Origin: an uncultured bacterium
Lineage (GTDB): Bacteria > Actinomycetota > Coriobacteriia > Coriobacteriales > Coriobacteriaceae
Direction of reading: 5' to 3'
Assembly (NCBI GenBank): GCA_905216175.1
Contig: CAJMSV010000008.1
Location: 1-33,736, forward strand
Length of the DNA: 33,736 nt
Each line of letters begins with the position of its first letter. Position 1 is the stretch's first letter. A program made the position numbers and the translations under genes. The notes under the pieces were generated by a model, which was not told the origin of the DNA, did not search any database, and worked only from the letters and a program-made list of their open reading frames with translations. Below, in pieces: positions 1-6,911 of the stretch.

Positions 1-120
1 TTGTCGCAGCCCCGACCCGCGGTCACGAGCGGGGGCTCCTGTCGTTTCCGTGCCCTCGGATTGGGTCATAGTGTCTGACTTATGCTCAACAAGGGCGGTT
101 GTATTATTTTCTGGTTTTGA

Positions 121-152
121 GGGGCGTGACCATTGTGGTCGCGCCCCTTTTT
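121..152 (+). terminator. Rho-independent terminator of an upstream gene outside the window
   Basis: A 12-bp stem (121-132 with 136-147, one G-U pair, 3-nt loop TTG) is followed directly by five T residues at 148-152. No gene end is visible in positions 1-120, so it probably terminates a transcript entering from the left. Nothing else recognisable was seen in 1-278. Confidence 0.75.
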
Positions 153-237
153 GCTGGGCTGTCCCCAATGAGTGGGTTAAAGGTTGCGGGTTCTTTACGG
201 GAATGTAGTGTGGGCTGCGGAAACGTGGTTCTTTCCG

Positions 238-243
238 TACAAT
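238..243 (+). promoter_or_regulatory. Candidate -10 box for the amino-acid ABC operon
   Basis: TACAAT lies 36 bp upstream of the ATG at 279. No convincing -35 hexamer sits at 16-18 bp, so this is a weak prediction. A strong Shine-Dalgarno (AGGGAAGGGA, 264-273) follows and supports the start codon. Confidence 0.35.
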
Positions 244-278
244 AGTGCAACTCGTGTAAACGCAGGGAAGGGACATTC

Positions 279-1010
279 ATGGCAGACATGATCGAGATCA
301 AGCATCTCAACAAGTACTTTGGCGACCTGCATGTGCTCAAAGATATCAATCTCACCGTCAAGCGCGGCGAGAAGCTCGTAATGATCGGGCCTTCCGGCTC
401 GGGTAAGTCGACGCTCATCCGTTGCGTCGATTATCTGGAGGAGCCCACGTCGGGCGAGGTCGTCATCGACGGTACGCCGCTCACCAAAAAGAATCACCTG
501 GAGATGGCTCGCAAGTATAGTTCCATGGTGTTTCAGCAGTTCAACCTGTATCCCAACATGACGGTGCTGGGCAACCTGACGCTCGCGCCCATCAAGCTGC
601 AAAAGAAGAGCAAAGAGGAGGCGACCGAGATCGCCATCGCCGCGCTCAAGCGCGTCGGCATGGCGCATAAGGCCGGCGAGTATCCGCAGAATCTCTCGGG
701 TGGTCAGCAGCAGCGCATCGCCATCGCCCGTGCCCTGTGCACCAAGCAGCCCATCATCCTGTTTGACGAGCCGACCTCGGCGCTCGACCCCGAGATGGTC
801 CAGGAGGTTCTGGACGTTATGATTGAGCTCGCGCAGGAGGACATCACCATGATCTGCGTGACGCACGAGATGGGCTTTGCGCGCCAGGTGGCCGACCGCG
901 TCATCTTTATGGAGGACGGCCGCATTCTGGAGGAGGGCACGCCTGAGCACTTCTTCGATAACCCCGAGAACCCGCGCTGCCGCGAGTTCCTGTCCAAGAT
1001 TCTGCACTAG
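279..1010 (+). CDS. glnQ: Polar amino-acid (glutamine-type) ABC transporter ATP-binding protein
   Basis: This 243-residue cytoplasmic ATPase powers the importer encoded by the next three genes. Visible motifs are Walker A GPSGSGKST (residues 37-45), the Q-loop region VFQQFNLYPNMTV, the ABC signature LSGGQQQRIAIARAL near residue 140, Walker B IILFDEP followed by the D-loop SALDPEM, and the H-loop VTHEM. The length and the LYPNMTVLGN segment fit the GlnQ/HisP/ArtP class of polar amino-acid importers. The start is set by AGGGAAGGGA six bases upstream. The receptor gene begins within ten bases of the stop, so the genes form one operon. The exact amino acid cannot be read from the ATPase; glutamine or glutamate is the usual substrate of this class. 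Confidence 0.93.
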   Translation: MADMIEIKHLNKYFGDLHVLKDINLTVKRGEKLVMIGPSGSGKSTLIRCVDYLEEPTSGEVVIDGTPLTKKNHLEMARKYSSMVFQQFNLYPNMTVLGNLTLAPIKLQKKSKEEATEIAIAALKRVGMAHKAGEYPQNLSGGQQQRIAIARALCTKQPIILFDEPTSALDPEMVQEVLDVMIELAQEDITMICVTHEMGFARQVADRVIFMEDGRILEEGTPEHFFDNPENPRCREFLSKILH

Positions 1011-1018
1011 GCGCGGTG

Positions 1019-1894
1019 ATGGACATGACGGATATGACGAGGGCGGCCGTGTCGCGCCGTCACTTTTTGCAGCTGGCTGGCGCCGGCATGCTTGCGCTGA
1101 CGGGGACCGCGCTTGCCGGTTGCGGCAACTCCACCAGCAGCGAGGGTTCCGACAAGGGGTCCAAGCTGGCGGCCATCAAGTCGCGCGGCCATCTGAATGC
1201 CGGCGTTAAGAAGGACGTTCCCGGCTACGGTTACTACGACACCGCCAAGGGCCGCTTTGAGGGCATGGAAGTCGATTTGTGCTACCAGATCGCCGCTGCC
1301 GTCTTTGGCGTGAGCTACAAGGAGGCCCGCGCCCAGGAGCTTGTCGAGTTTGCCGACGTGACGCCCAAGACGCGCGGCCCGCTGATCGATAACGGCCAAC
1401 TCGACGTGGTCGCGGCGACCTACACCATCACCGACGAGCGCAAGAAGAGTTGGGATTTCTCGACGCCGTACCGCACCGACTACGTGGGACTTATGGTCAA
1501 GAAGCGTTCGGGCTTTACCTCGATTGAGGACCTGGACGGCAAGGTCATCGGCGTGAGCCAGGGTGCCACCACGCAGGGCCTGATCGAGCAGATGATCAAG
1601 GACAACGGCTTTAGCTGCAAGCCCGAGTTTAGGGCCTTTAGCGGCTATCCCATCATCAAGAGTTCGCTCGACGCCGGCAATATCGACGTCTTTGCCATGG
1701 ACCGCTCCACGCTGGCCGGTTACATGAACGAGACCGTTGAGCTGCTGCAGCCCGAGGTCAAGTTTGGCGAGCAGGGCTACGGCGTGGCGACCAAGAAGGG
1801 CTGCGACCTTTCGGCTGTGGTCGATCAGGTGATTTGCGATCGCCTGGCCGACGGCTGGCTCGACCAAGAGGTCAAGACCTGGGGTCTTGTATAG
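1019..1894 (+). CDS. Polar amino-acid ABC transporter substrate-binding lipoprotein with a Tat-like signal
   Basis: This is an extracellular receptor of the SBP_bac_3 family (about 291 aa) for the adjacent importer. The N-terminus carries a twin-arginine motif SRRHFLQ (residues 12-18), a hydrophobic stretch, and a lipobox LAGC (32-35), so it should be exported folded and lipid-anchored at Cys35. The mature part has family features such as GMEVDLCYQIAAAVFG, GQLDVVAATYTITDERKKSWDFSTPY and the lobe-2 segment DLDGKVIGVSQGATTQ. The start is either ATG 1019 or the in-frame GTG at 1016; neither has a good ribosome site, which suggests translational coupling to the ATPase gene ending at 1010. Ligand specificity is not determinable from sequence alone. 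Confidence 0.9.
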   Translation: MDMTDMTRAAVSRRHFLQLAGAGMLALTGTALAGCGNSTSSEGSDKGSKLAAIKSRGHLNAGVKKDVPGYGYYDTAKGRFEGMEVDLCYQIAAAVFGVSYKEARAQELVEFADVTPKTRGPLIDNGQLDVVAATYTITDERKKSWDFSTPYRTDYVGLMVKKRSGFTSIEDLDGKVIGVSQGATTQGLIEQMIKDNGFSCKPEFRAFSGYPIIKSSLDAGNIDVFAMDRSTLAGYMNETVELLQPEVKFGEQGYGVATKKGCDLSAVVDQVICDRLADGWLDQEVKTWGLV

Positions 1895-1919
1895 GCGCAT
1901 CGTCCAAGGAAGGAATCAA

Positions 1920-2666
1920 ATGCTCGAAGGATTATTTGACGCCGACCGTTGGTCGACGACATTTCAAAATATGGGGCCCTTTTGGGAGGGCTTTGGCGTG
2001 ACGCTGCAGGTGGTCGTTGCCGGCCTGCTGCTGTCGCTGGTGCTGGGCACGCTGCTGGGCGTGTTCTCTACCACTCGCTCGCGCGTGCTGCGCGCCATAA
2101 GCCGCGTGTACGTGGAGTTTTACCAGAACACCCCGTTGCCCGTGCAGGTGCTCTTTATGTACATGGCCGGTCCGCAGTTTTTGCAGGCCATAACCGGTGC
2201 CGACCAGCCGATGCGCATCGCACCGTTCGTGCTGGGCTTCTTGGGTGTGGGCCTGTATCACGCGGCCTACATCTCGGAGGTCATCCGCACTGGTATCGAG
2301 GCGGTTCCGCGCGGTCAGATGGAGGCGGCCCAGAGCCAGGGCTTTACCCGCGCACAGGCGTACTGGTACATCGTGCTGCCCCAGACATTCAAGATCATTC
2401 TGCCGCCGCTGTGTAACCAGGCGCTCAACCTGGTCAAGAACACGTCGGTGCTGGCGCTTGTGGCCGGCGGCGACCTTATGTACCGTTCCGACAACTTTGT
2501 GAGTCTGTACGGTTACCTGCAGGGATATATCGTCTGCTGCCTTATGTACTTCATCATCTGCTTTCCGCTCGCCATGCTGGTGCAGTGGCTCGAGCGCCGC
2601 TCCAAGGAGCGTCCGCGCGGCGTGAGCCTGGCCGAGCTGGGGCTCGACAACGTAGAGGAGGCCTAG
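1920..2666 (+). CDS. Polar amino-acid ABC transporter permease 1 (HisM/GlnP type)
   Basis: This is a 248-residue inner-membrane permease. An open frame extends upstream to 1887 and overlaps the receptor gene, but AAGGAAGG at 1907-1914 points to ATG 1920 as the real start. Hydrophobic segments run throughout, beginning with the stretch around GVTLQVVVAGLLLSLVLGTLLG. The cytoplasmic EAA loop that contacts the ATPase is clear (EAAQSQGFTRAQAYWYIVLPQ, starting near residue 134), and NTPLPVQVLFMYM precedes it, as in this family. It pairs with the next permease to form the heterodimeric channel. Confidence 0.92.
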   Translation: MLEGLFDADRWSTTFQNMGPFWEGFGVTLQVVVAGLLLSLVLGTLLGVFSTTRSRVLRAISRVYVEFYQNTPLPVQVLFMYMAGPQFLQAITGADQPMRIAPFVLGFLGVGLYHAAYISEVIRTGIEAVPRGQMEAAQSQGFTRAQAYWYIVLPQTFKIILPPLCNQALNLVKNTSVLALVAGGDLMYRSDNFVSLYGYLQGYIVCCLMYFIICFPLAMLVQWLERRSKERPRGVSLAELGLDNVEEA

Positions 2667-2669
2667 CGC

Positions 2670-3308
2670 ATGGAAATCTTCAACGCGACCAACCTGCTCT
2701 ACATCTGGGGCGGCTTTGTTAAGACCATCGAGATCTCGGCGCTGTCGATCTTTTTCTCGCTCATCTTTGGCACGGTGTTGGCGCTCGTTAAGAGCTATGC
2801 GCCCCGCCCGTTCCGTATTTTGGTGAGCGCCTATATCGAGCTGTTCCGTTGCACGCCGAACCTGCTGTGGATCCTGTTTATCTACTTTACAGTGCAGGGT
2901 TTGGACATTGTGATTTCGACCATCGCCTTTACGCTGTTTACCAGCGCTGTTATGGCCGAGATTGTGCGCGGCGGCCTCAACTCGATTCCGCGCGGCCAGT
3001 TTGAGGCAGCGCAGAGCCAGGGCTTTGGCTTCTTTGCCACCATGCGCTACATCATTCTGCCGCAGACGTTTAAGACGATCATCCCAGCGCTGTTTAGCCA
3101 GTGCACGACCGTCATTAAGGACAGCTCGTATCTTTCGGGTATTAACGTGGCCGAGCTCATGTACACGGCAAACGTCGTGATGGCCCACGCGATCGACCTG
3201 TCGCAGGTGCTTATGCTCTACGGCCTGGTGTTTGCGATGTACTTTGTGCTCAACTTTGGTATCTCGCTGCTGGTTCGCGCATATCAGAGGCGAATGGTGG
3301 CAGCGTAG
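2670..3308 (+). CDS. Polar amino-acid ABC transporter permease 2
   Basis: This is the second membrane subunit, 212 residues, starting three bases after the first permease stops; GAGGAG at 2655-2660 is its ribosome site. The family motif RCTPNLLWILFIYF and the EAA loop (EAAQSQGFGFFATMRYIILPQ, near residue 112) are present. The EAAQSQGF core is identical to that of permease 1, showing that the two arose from one ancestor. Ends with a short basic tail (RAYQRRMVAA). Substrate assignment is inherited from the operon. Confidence 0.92.
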   Translation: MEIFNATNLLYIWGGFVKTIEISALSIFFSLIFGTVLALVKSYAPRPFRILVSAYIELFRCTPNLLWILFIYFTVQGLDIVISTIAFTLFTSAVMAEIVRGGLNSIPRGQFEAAQSQGFGFFATMRYIILPQTFKTIIPALFSQCTTVIKDSSYLSGINVAELMYTANVVMAHAIDLSQVLMLYGLVFAMYFVLNFGISLLVRAYQRRMVAA

Positions 3309-3310
3309 AA

Positions 3311-3339
3311 TGTGGCAAAGGGACAGCCCCTTTGTCACA
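3311..3339. repeat. GGGACAG-type hairpin between the permease and kinase genes
   Basis: A 12-bp stem (3311-3322 with 3328-3339, one G-U pair) closes a five-base loop. The unit reads AAAGGGACAGCCCCTTT at its centre and belongs to the same family as hairpins at 3987-4025 and 6795-6826. It lies just before the Shine-Dalgarno of the next gene and has no T-run, so it is not an obvious terminator. Confidence 0.7.
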
Positions 3340-3356
3340 TAGAGAAAGGAATCGCG

Positions 3357-3980
3357 ATGAGCGATCTGGAGAACAAGAAGAATCCTGTGGTCATTACCAT
3401 CGCGCGCGACTTTGGCGCCGAGGGCCACGAGATTGGTCGCATGCTTGCCGACGAGTTGGGGATTCCGCTGTACGATAACGAGCTGCTGGTGCGTGCGTCG
3501 CTGCGCGCGGGCGAGTCGCTCGACAAGATGGCCGCCTACGACGAGCGCCTGGCCGTGGAGAACATGGCGTTTTTGCCCGACCGTTACGACGCCCGTTCGT
3601 ACTCGGATAAGTTGTTCCAAAAGATGAGCCAGGTGATTTTGGATCTGGGCGAGACCGAGAGCTGCATTATCGAGGGTCGTCTGTCCGACTACCTGCTGCG
3701 TAACAACCCCAACCACATTGCCGTGTTGGTGACCGCACCCTTTGAGGACCGCGTCGAGATCGTGCGCAAGAAGCGCGGACTTAACAAAAAGAAGGGCGCC
3801 AAGCTGGTCAAACAGCAGCAGAAGGCGCGCGAGGCGTTCTATAAGCGCTACAGTGCCGGCAAGTGGAAGATGACGAGCGGTAAAGACATCGTCGTCAACC
3901 GCGCCAAGCTGGGCCGCGAAGGCTGCAAAGACGTCATCGCCGCTGCCTACCGCTACAAGGTAGCGCAGCTCGAAGGCTAG
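3357..3980 (+). CDS. Cytidylate kinase-like P-loop protein
   Basis: The 207-residue protein belongs to the cytidylate-kinase-like family. Its N-terminus has the family nucleotide-binding segment TIARDFGAEGHEIG, in place of a classic Walker A, and the later segment CIIEGRLSDYLL matches the conserved GR motif; a basic lid-like stretch (KKRGLNKKKGAKLVKQQQKAR) follows. ATG 3357 with GAGAAAGGA upstream is preferred over an upstream GTG at 3312 that would run through a hairpin repeat. It is the last gene before a terminator and lies 48 bp after the transporter, so it may be co-transcribed. The phosphate acceptor of this family is generally unknown; it should not be equated with Cmk of nucleotide metabolism. 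Confidence 0.8.
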   Translation: MSDLENKKNPVVITIARDFGAEGHEIGRMLADELGIPLYDNELLVRASLRAGESLDKMAAYDERLAVENMAFLPDRYDARSYSDKLFQKMSQVILDLGETESCIIEGRLSDYLLRNNPNHIAVLVTAPFEDRVEIVRKKRGLNKKKGAKLVKQQQKAREAFYKRYSAGKWKMTSGKDIVVNRAKLGREGCKDVIAAAYRYKVAQLEG

Positions 3981-3986
3981 CCGACC

Positions 3987-4030
3987 AAAACCACCACAAG
4001 GGGACAGGCACCTTGTGGTGGTTTTGTTTT
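3987..4030. terminator. Bidirectional terminator built from a GGGGACAG hairpin
   Basis: A perfect 15-bp stem (3987-4001 with 4011-4025) encloses GGACAGGCA, with an A-run at its left and GTTTT after it. It sits between the convergent kinase-like gene (stop 3980) and the LuxR gene (stop 4029), so it can end both transcripts. The GGGGACAG signature links it to the other hairpins in this window. Confidence 0.85.
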
Positions 4031-4907
4031 AGGCCGAGGGGAAGGCCTTGGTGAGACCGGCGCGCGTCTGCGTGTCGGTCTTTTGGTAGATGGAGCTCAG
4101 GTGGCGCTGGACCATGCGCATCGAGATGCCGAGTTCCTCGGCGACCTGCTTGAGCGGGCGTTCATCCTGGGTTACGGCTATGAGCACGTCGACTTCGCGC
4201 GGGGTGAGAGCGTGGTTGGCGATGAAGGCCTGACGCTGCTCCTCGATACTCGGCGCTGCCAGTGCTTTCTCGGCAAGCTGTTGATGTTCGCGCTCCTGCT
4301 CGGTCTGGGGTAGACGGAACAGGCCGGCGGCAACGAATGCCACGCAAGCCGCGACGAGCAAAACGAGCGCACCGATCATGATGAGAGCAACATTGTCCGA
4401 GGTCACGAGCGCCAGCGAGATACCCGATGTGGTGAACGCGCATACGTTGTTGGCCGCGCGACCCATGCCGGCCCATAAGGCGGGCGCGCGCATGCGCGGT
4501 GCCAGCTGCGTAAAGGTGGCGGTAAAGAACGTGACAAAAAAGCCCGAGCTCAGATAAAAGACGACAAGGCCCAGGTTGGGATCGGCCCCGGCCTCCACGG
4601 CTAGGATGGAAATGGTCGAGAGCACGGCGATGCCGAACATGACAAGTCCTATGTAACGGCGCTCGGCAAGATCAAAAATAAGACCGGCGGCAAGGCCGCT
4701 CGCTGCCAAAAAGAGGCGCGGCCATGTTTGTACGGCAATGGTGCCGTGGGCGTTGGAGAGTGTGACAACGTTGTCGAGGGTCGAGAACAAGCAGGCAAGA
4801 ACCATGACGAGCGCGATGCTCCAGCATGCCTGTTTGGCGAGGGCATGAGAGGGCTCAACAAAGGGATTGATGGCAGGCCTTTCGGGGCGCGCGCTTGGCA
4901 ATCGCAT
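4029..4907 (-). CDS. Membrane-anchored LuxR-family transcriptional regulator
   Basis: A 292-residue protein with about six hydrophobic segments (for example LVMVLACLFSTLDNVV, YIGLVMFGIAVLSTISILAV, VALIMIGALVLLVAACVAFVA) is followed by a C-terminal LuxR-type HTH: LTPREVDVLIAVTQDERP, then LKQVAEELGISMRMVQRHLSSIYQKT. Proteins with a transporter-like membrane half joined to LuxR HTH are typical of Coriobacteriia, usually with about twelve segments, so this one is short. The frame opens at 5081, but ATG 4907 with AAAAGG eight bases upstream leaves room for the divergent surface gene's promoter. It likely senses a small molecule in the membrane and may control its divergent neighbour; this is inferred from position only. 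Confidence 0.85.
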   Translation of the reverse strand: MRLPSARPERPAINPFVEPSHALAKQACWSIALVMVLACLFSTLDNVVTLSNAHGTIAVQTWPRLFLAASGLAAGLIFDLAERRYIGLVMFGIAVLSTISILAVEAGADPNLGLVVFYLSSGFFVTFFTATFTQLAPRMRAPALWAGMGRAANNVCAFTTSGISLALVTSDNVALIMIGALVLLVAACVAFVAAGLFRLPQTEQEREHQQLAEKALAAPSIEEQRQAFIANHALTPREVDVLIAVTQDERPLKQVAEELGISMRMVQRHLSSIYQKTDTQTRAGLTKAFPSA

Positions 4908-4976
4908 GCTCGTTGCCTTTTGCGCTGCCAGGTGCGCCACATGAGAATTTGTGCCCCGGGATCCGGATATCTTCCC

Positions 4977-4991
4977 GTAACATGGTGTTAC
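4977..4991. promoter_or_regulatory. Candidate operator palindrome in the divergent promoter region
   Basis: GTAACA-TGG-TGTTAC is a perfect 6+6 palindrome with a three-base spacer, placed between the LuxR start (4907) and the surface-protein start (5022). The right half extends to GGTGTTACAGA, which also occurs in the palindromic array arms at 6661-6671 and 22140-22150. Binding by the neighbouring LuxR protein is a guess. Confidence 0.4.
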
Positions 4992-5021
4992 AGAAGCACC
5001 CCTTACGACAAGGAGGCTCAT

Positions 5022-6584
5022 ATGCGAAAGCAAATCCATGACAACCCAATCGACCACGGCCGCGCGTGCGCGCTCTCTCACGGAACGTGGCGTCGCGTGG
5101 GCGCCAAGCTCGCCTGCGCGGGGGCTTGCGCGCTCATGGTCGGTCAGCTGCTGCTACCCAGCGTGGCGCTCGCCGCCAAATGGGTCAACGTCGGCGGCAC
5201 GCAGTACAACAAGGGCGCCGGCGACGAGGCCGGAACGTGGTCCTGGGACGGCGCCGACGACATGAAGCTCAATGGCTACAACGGCGCCGGTATCAGCGCT
5301 CAGGGCAACCTCAATATCGGCGTGACGGGCACCAACACCGTAACGGCCGATTCCTAGCAGAGCGCTATCGAGGTCAAGGACGGCAACCTTGCCATCACGG
5401 GGGAGGGAACCCTCAACGCGACGGCCGAACCACAGAAGAGCAGGAGCGCTGTTAAGGTCGAGTGCGGTAGCCTCGCCATCTCGGGCGACGTGACTCTCAA
5501 CGCGACGGCCGGGACCGATACGATAGCGGTTTCGGGGGACGGTAAGGCCGGCGGTGACGTGGACATCCGCGGTGCCAACGTTAACGTGACGGCAACGAAC
5601 AAAGTGCCTCATACCATCGGCATTCATACGCGGGCAGGCAACATAACCATTAACGAGGGCGCCGACGTCCACGTTGAGGCGGAGGCGAATGGGGGGCTCA
5701 ATGCCGTTGCAGTCTATGCCGAAAACATCTCCTCCGAGCATGGAGGCTGCATCGCGGTGGATAACGCAAAATTAGATGCGGCGGCGCGTAATGCAAACAT
5801 GTTGTCGGTCGCCCTGTATTCGTCCGGGGGTAAGGATACATATTTGAGTATTACCAACGGGGCGGATGTTACGCTCGTGGCGAGTGATAGTGCCGAGGTT
5901 TTGGATGGTGTTTGGATGCGCGCGCAGGACGGCGTGTCGCGGGTGCTCGTCGAGAATTCGAGCCTTACAGTTCGATGCGGTGACGGAACTGGCCACAGTC
6001 GTAAACATGGCTACGGAATATATTCCCAGTCCGGCTCCCAGTCCGCCATCCCTCGAATTGACATCATTAATTCAAATGTTGAGGTGTCGGGTAATGCAGC
6101 GGCAATCTACGCTGTCAATCAAGGTGATGCAGCCCCTTGTCTCTCAATTGATGGCTGATCGGTAGTTACGACTCCCGCCGGCGGCACTGTGCGAGAAACT
6201 ACGGGAAACGGACTCGTCATCGGTGCTGCCGGGTCGTCCACTATCCAGGATGTTAGGACCTCCGACGAGGTTGCCCGCAGCGTGGTAATCAGCTCCGGAG
6301 ATGCGGTCGAGCCTGAGCCCACGCCGCAGCCTGAGCCTACCCCGGCTCCCACGCCGCAGCCAGGCGGCGGAAGTGAGACTGGCACGCCGTCCGTGACGCT
6401 GACTCAGGCGAGTTCCACGACTGCTGCCTCCAAGCCGGCCGCGAAGGCCACCGCTGCCCAGAAGTCCGTGGGCACTCTGGCCGCCACGGGCGACAACGCC
6501 GCGACGGCGGCAGCGGCCCTTGGCATCGCCGGCGCAACCGTTGCCGCTGCCGGCATCGCCGCAACCAAGCGCCGCAAGCGCTAG
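5022..6584 (+). pseudogene. Cell-wall-anchored surface protein with two in-frame stop codons
   Basis: One reading frame runs from ATG 5022 (AAGGAGG at 5010-5016) to TAG 6582, about 520 codons, but is interrupted by TAG at 5355-5357 and TGA at 6156-6158 with no frameshift. Part 1 (5022-5357) has a signal peptide (RRVGAKLACAGACALMVGQL ending near SVALAA). Part 2 is a beta-rich repeat region with recurring units such as LAITGEGTLNATA and LAISGDVTLNATA, like right-handed beta-helix or carbohydrate-binding surface proteins. Part 3 has a proline-rich EPTPQPEPTPAPTPQPGGG wall-spanning stretch and a sortase signal: LAATGD, a hydrophobic Ala-rich segment, then KRRKR. LAXTG is the motif known for class E sortases. 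It is either a recent pseudogene or depends on stop readthrough; function unknown. Confidence 0.75.
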
Positions 6585-6622
6585 GCTTTTGGTGGCAGCG
6601 CCCATTCTCGGCTTTTACAAAA

Positions 6623-6677
6623 TCTCGATCTGTAACACCAAACCTGATAGTTGGGCTCTAGGTGTTACAGATTGAGA
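6623..6677. repeat. 55-bp palindromic repeat, locus A unit 1
   Basis: Arms of 16 bp (6623-6638 and 6662-6677, consensus TCTCGATCTGTAACA, one G-U pair) flank a 23-base middle. It lies 39 bp after the surface-protein gene. The same unit recurs at 6704 and four times at 22102-22399. Confidence 0.9.
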
Positions 6678-6703
6678 CGAACTGTTCAGCCGCTAACCTA
6701 ACG

Positions 6704-6758
6704 TCTCGATCTGTAACACGTGGCGAGGAATTTGGTCTCTAACTGTTACAGATTGAGA
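6704..6758. repeat. 55-bp palindromic repeat, locus A unit 2
   Basis: The same 15-base arms (6704-6718, 6744-6758) begin exactly 81 bp after unit 1. Middle sequences of the units are only loosely alike, while the arms are nearly invariant. Confidence 0.9.
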
Positions 6759-6777
6759 CAAACGTCGGAATTGGTTC

Positions 6778-6840
6778 GCCGGCCAAGTCCCCGACCACCA
6801 CAAAGGCGCATGTCCCCTTTGTGGTGATGGGTTGGCCGGC
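6778..6840. repeat. GTCCCC-type hairpin downstream of nfnB
   Basis: An inner stem of CACCACAAAGG with CCTTTGTGGTG (6796-6806 with 6816-6826) is enclosed by a second perfect 9-bp stem GCCGGCCAA with TTGGCCGGC (6778-6786 with 6832-6840). The loop carries TGTCCC. It belongs to the same hairpin family as 3987-4025. Confidence 0.75.
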
Positions 6841-6846
6841 ATAGAG

Positions 6847-6883
6847 AAAAGTCCCCGCCGGGCGTGTGCTCGACGGGGACTTT
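6847..6883 (-). terminator. Terminator of the nfnAB operon
   Basis: A perfect 10-bp stem (6848-6857 with 6874-6883) ends, on the minus strand, in ACTTTTCTC. It lies 28 bp past the nfnB stop codon. Confidence 0.75.
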
Positions 6884-6911
6884 GCCGTTTGGCGGCTAGC
6901 GCTGTAGGTGA

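Noticed and set aside
3312..3356. Upstream GTG start for the cytidylate-kinase-like gene
   Set aside because: It would translate a hairpin repeat, and the ATG at 3357 has a proper ribosome site and matches the family N-terminus.
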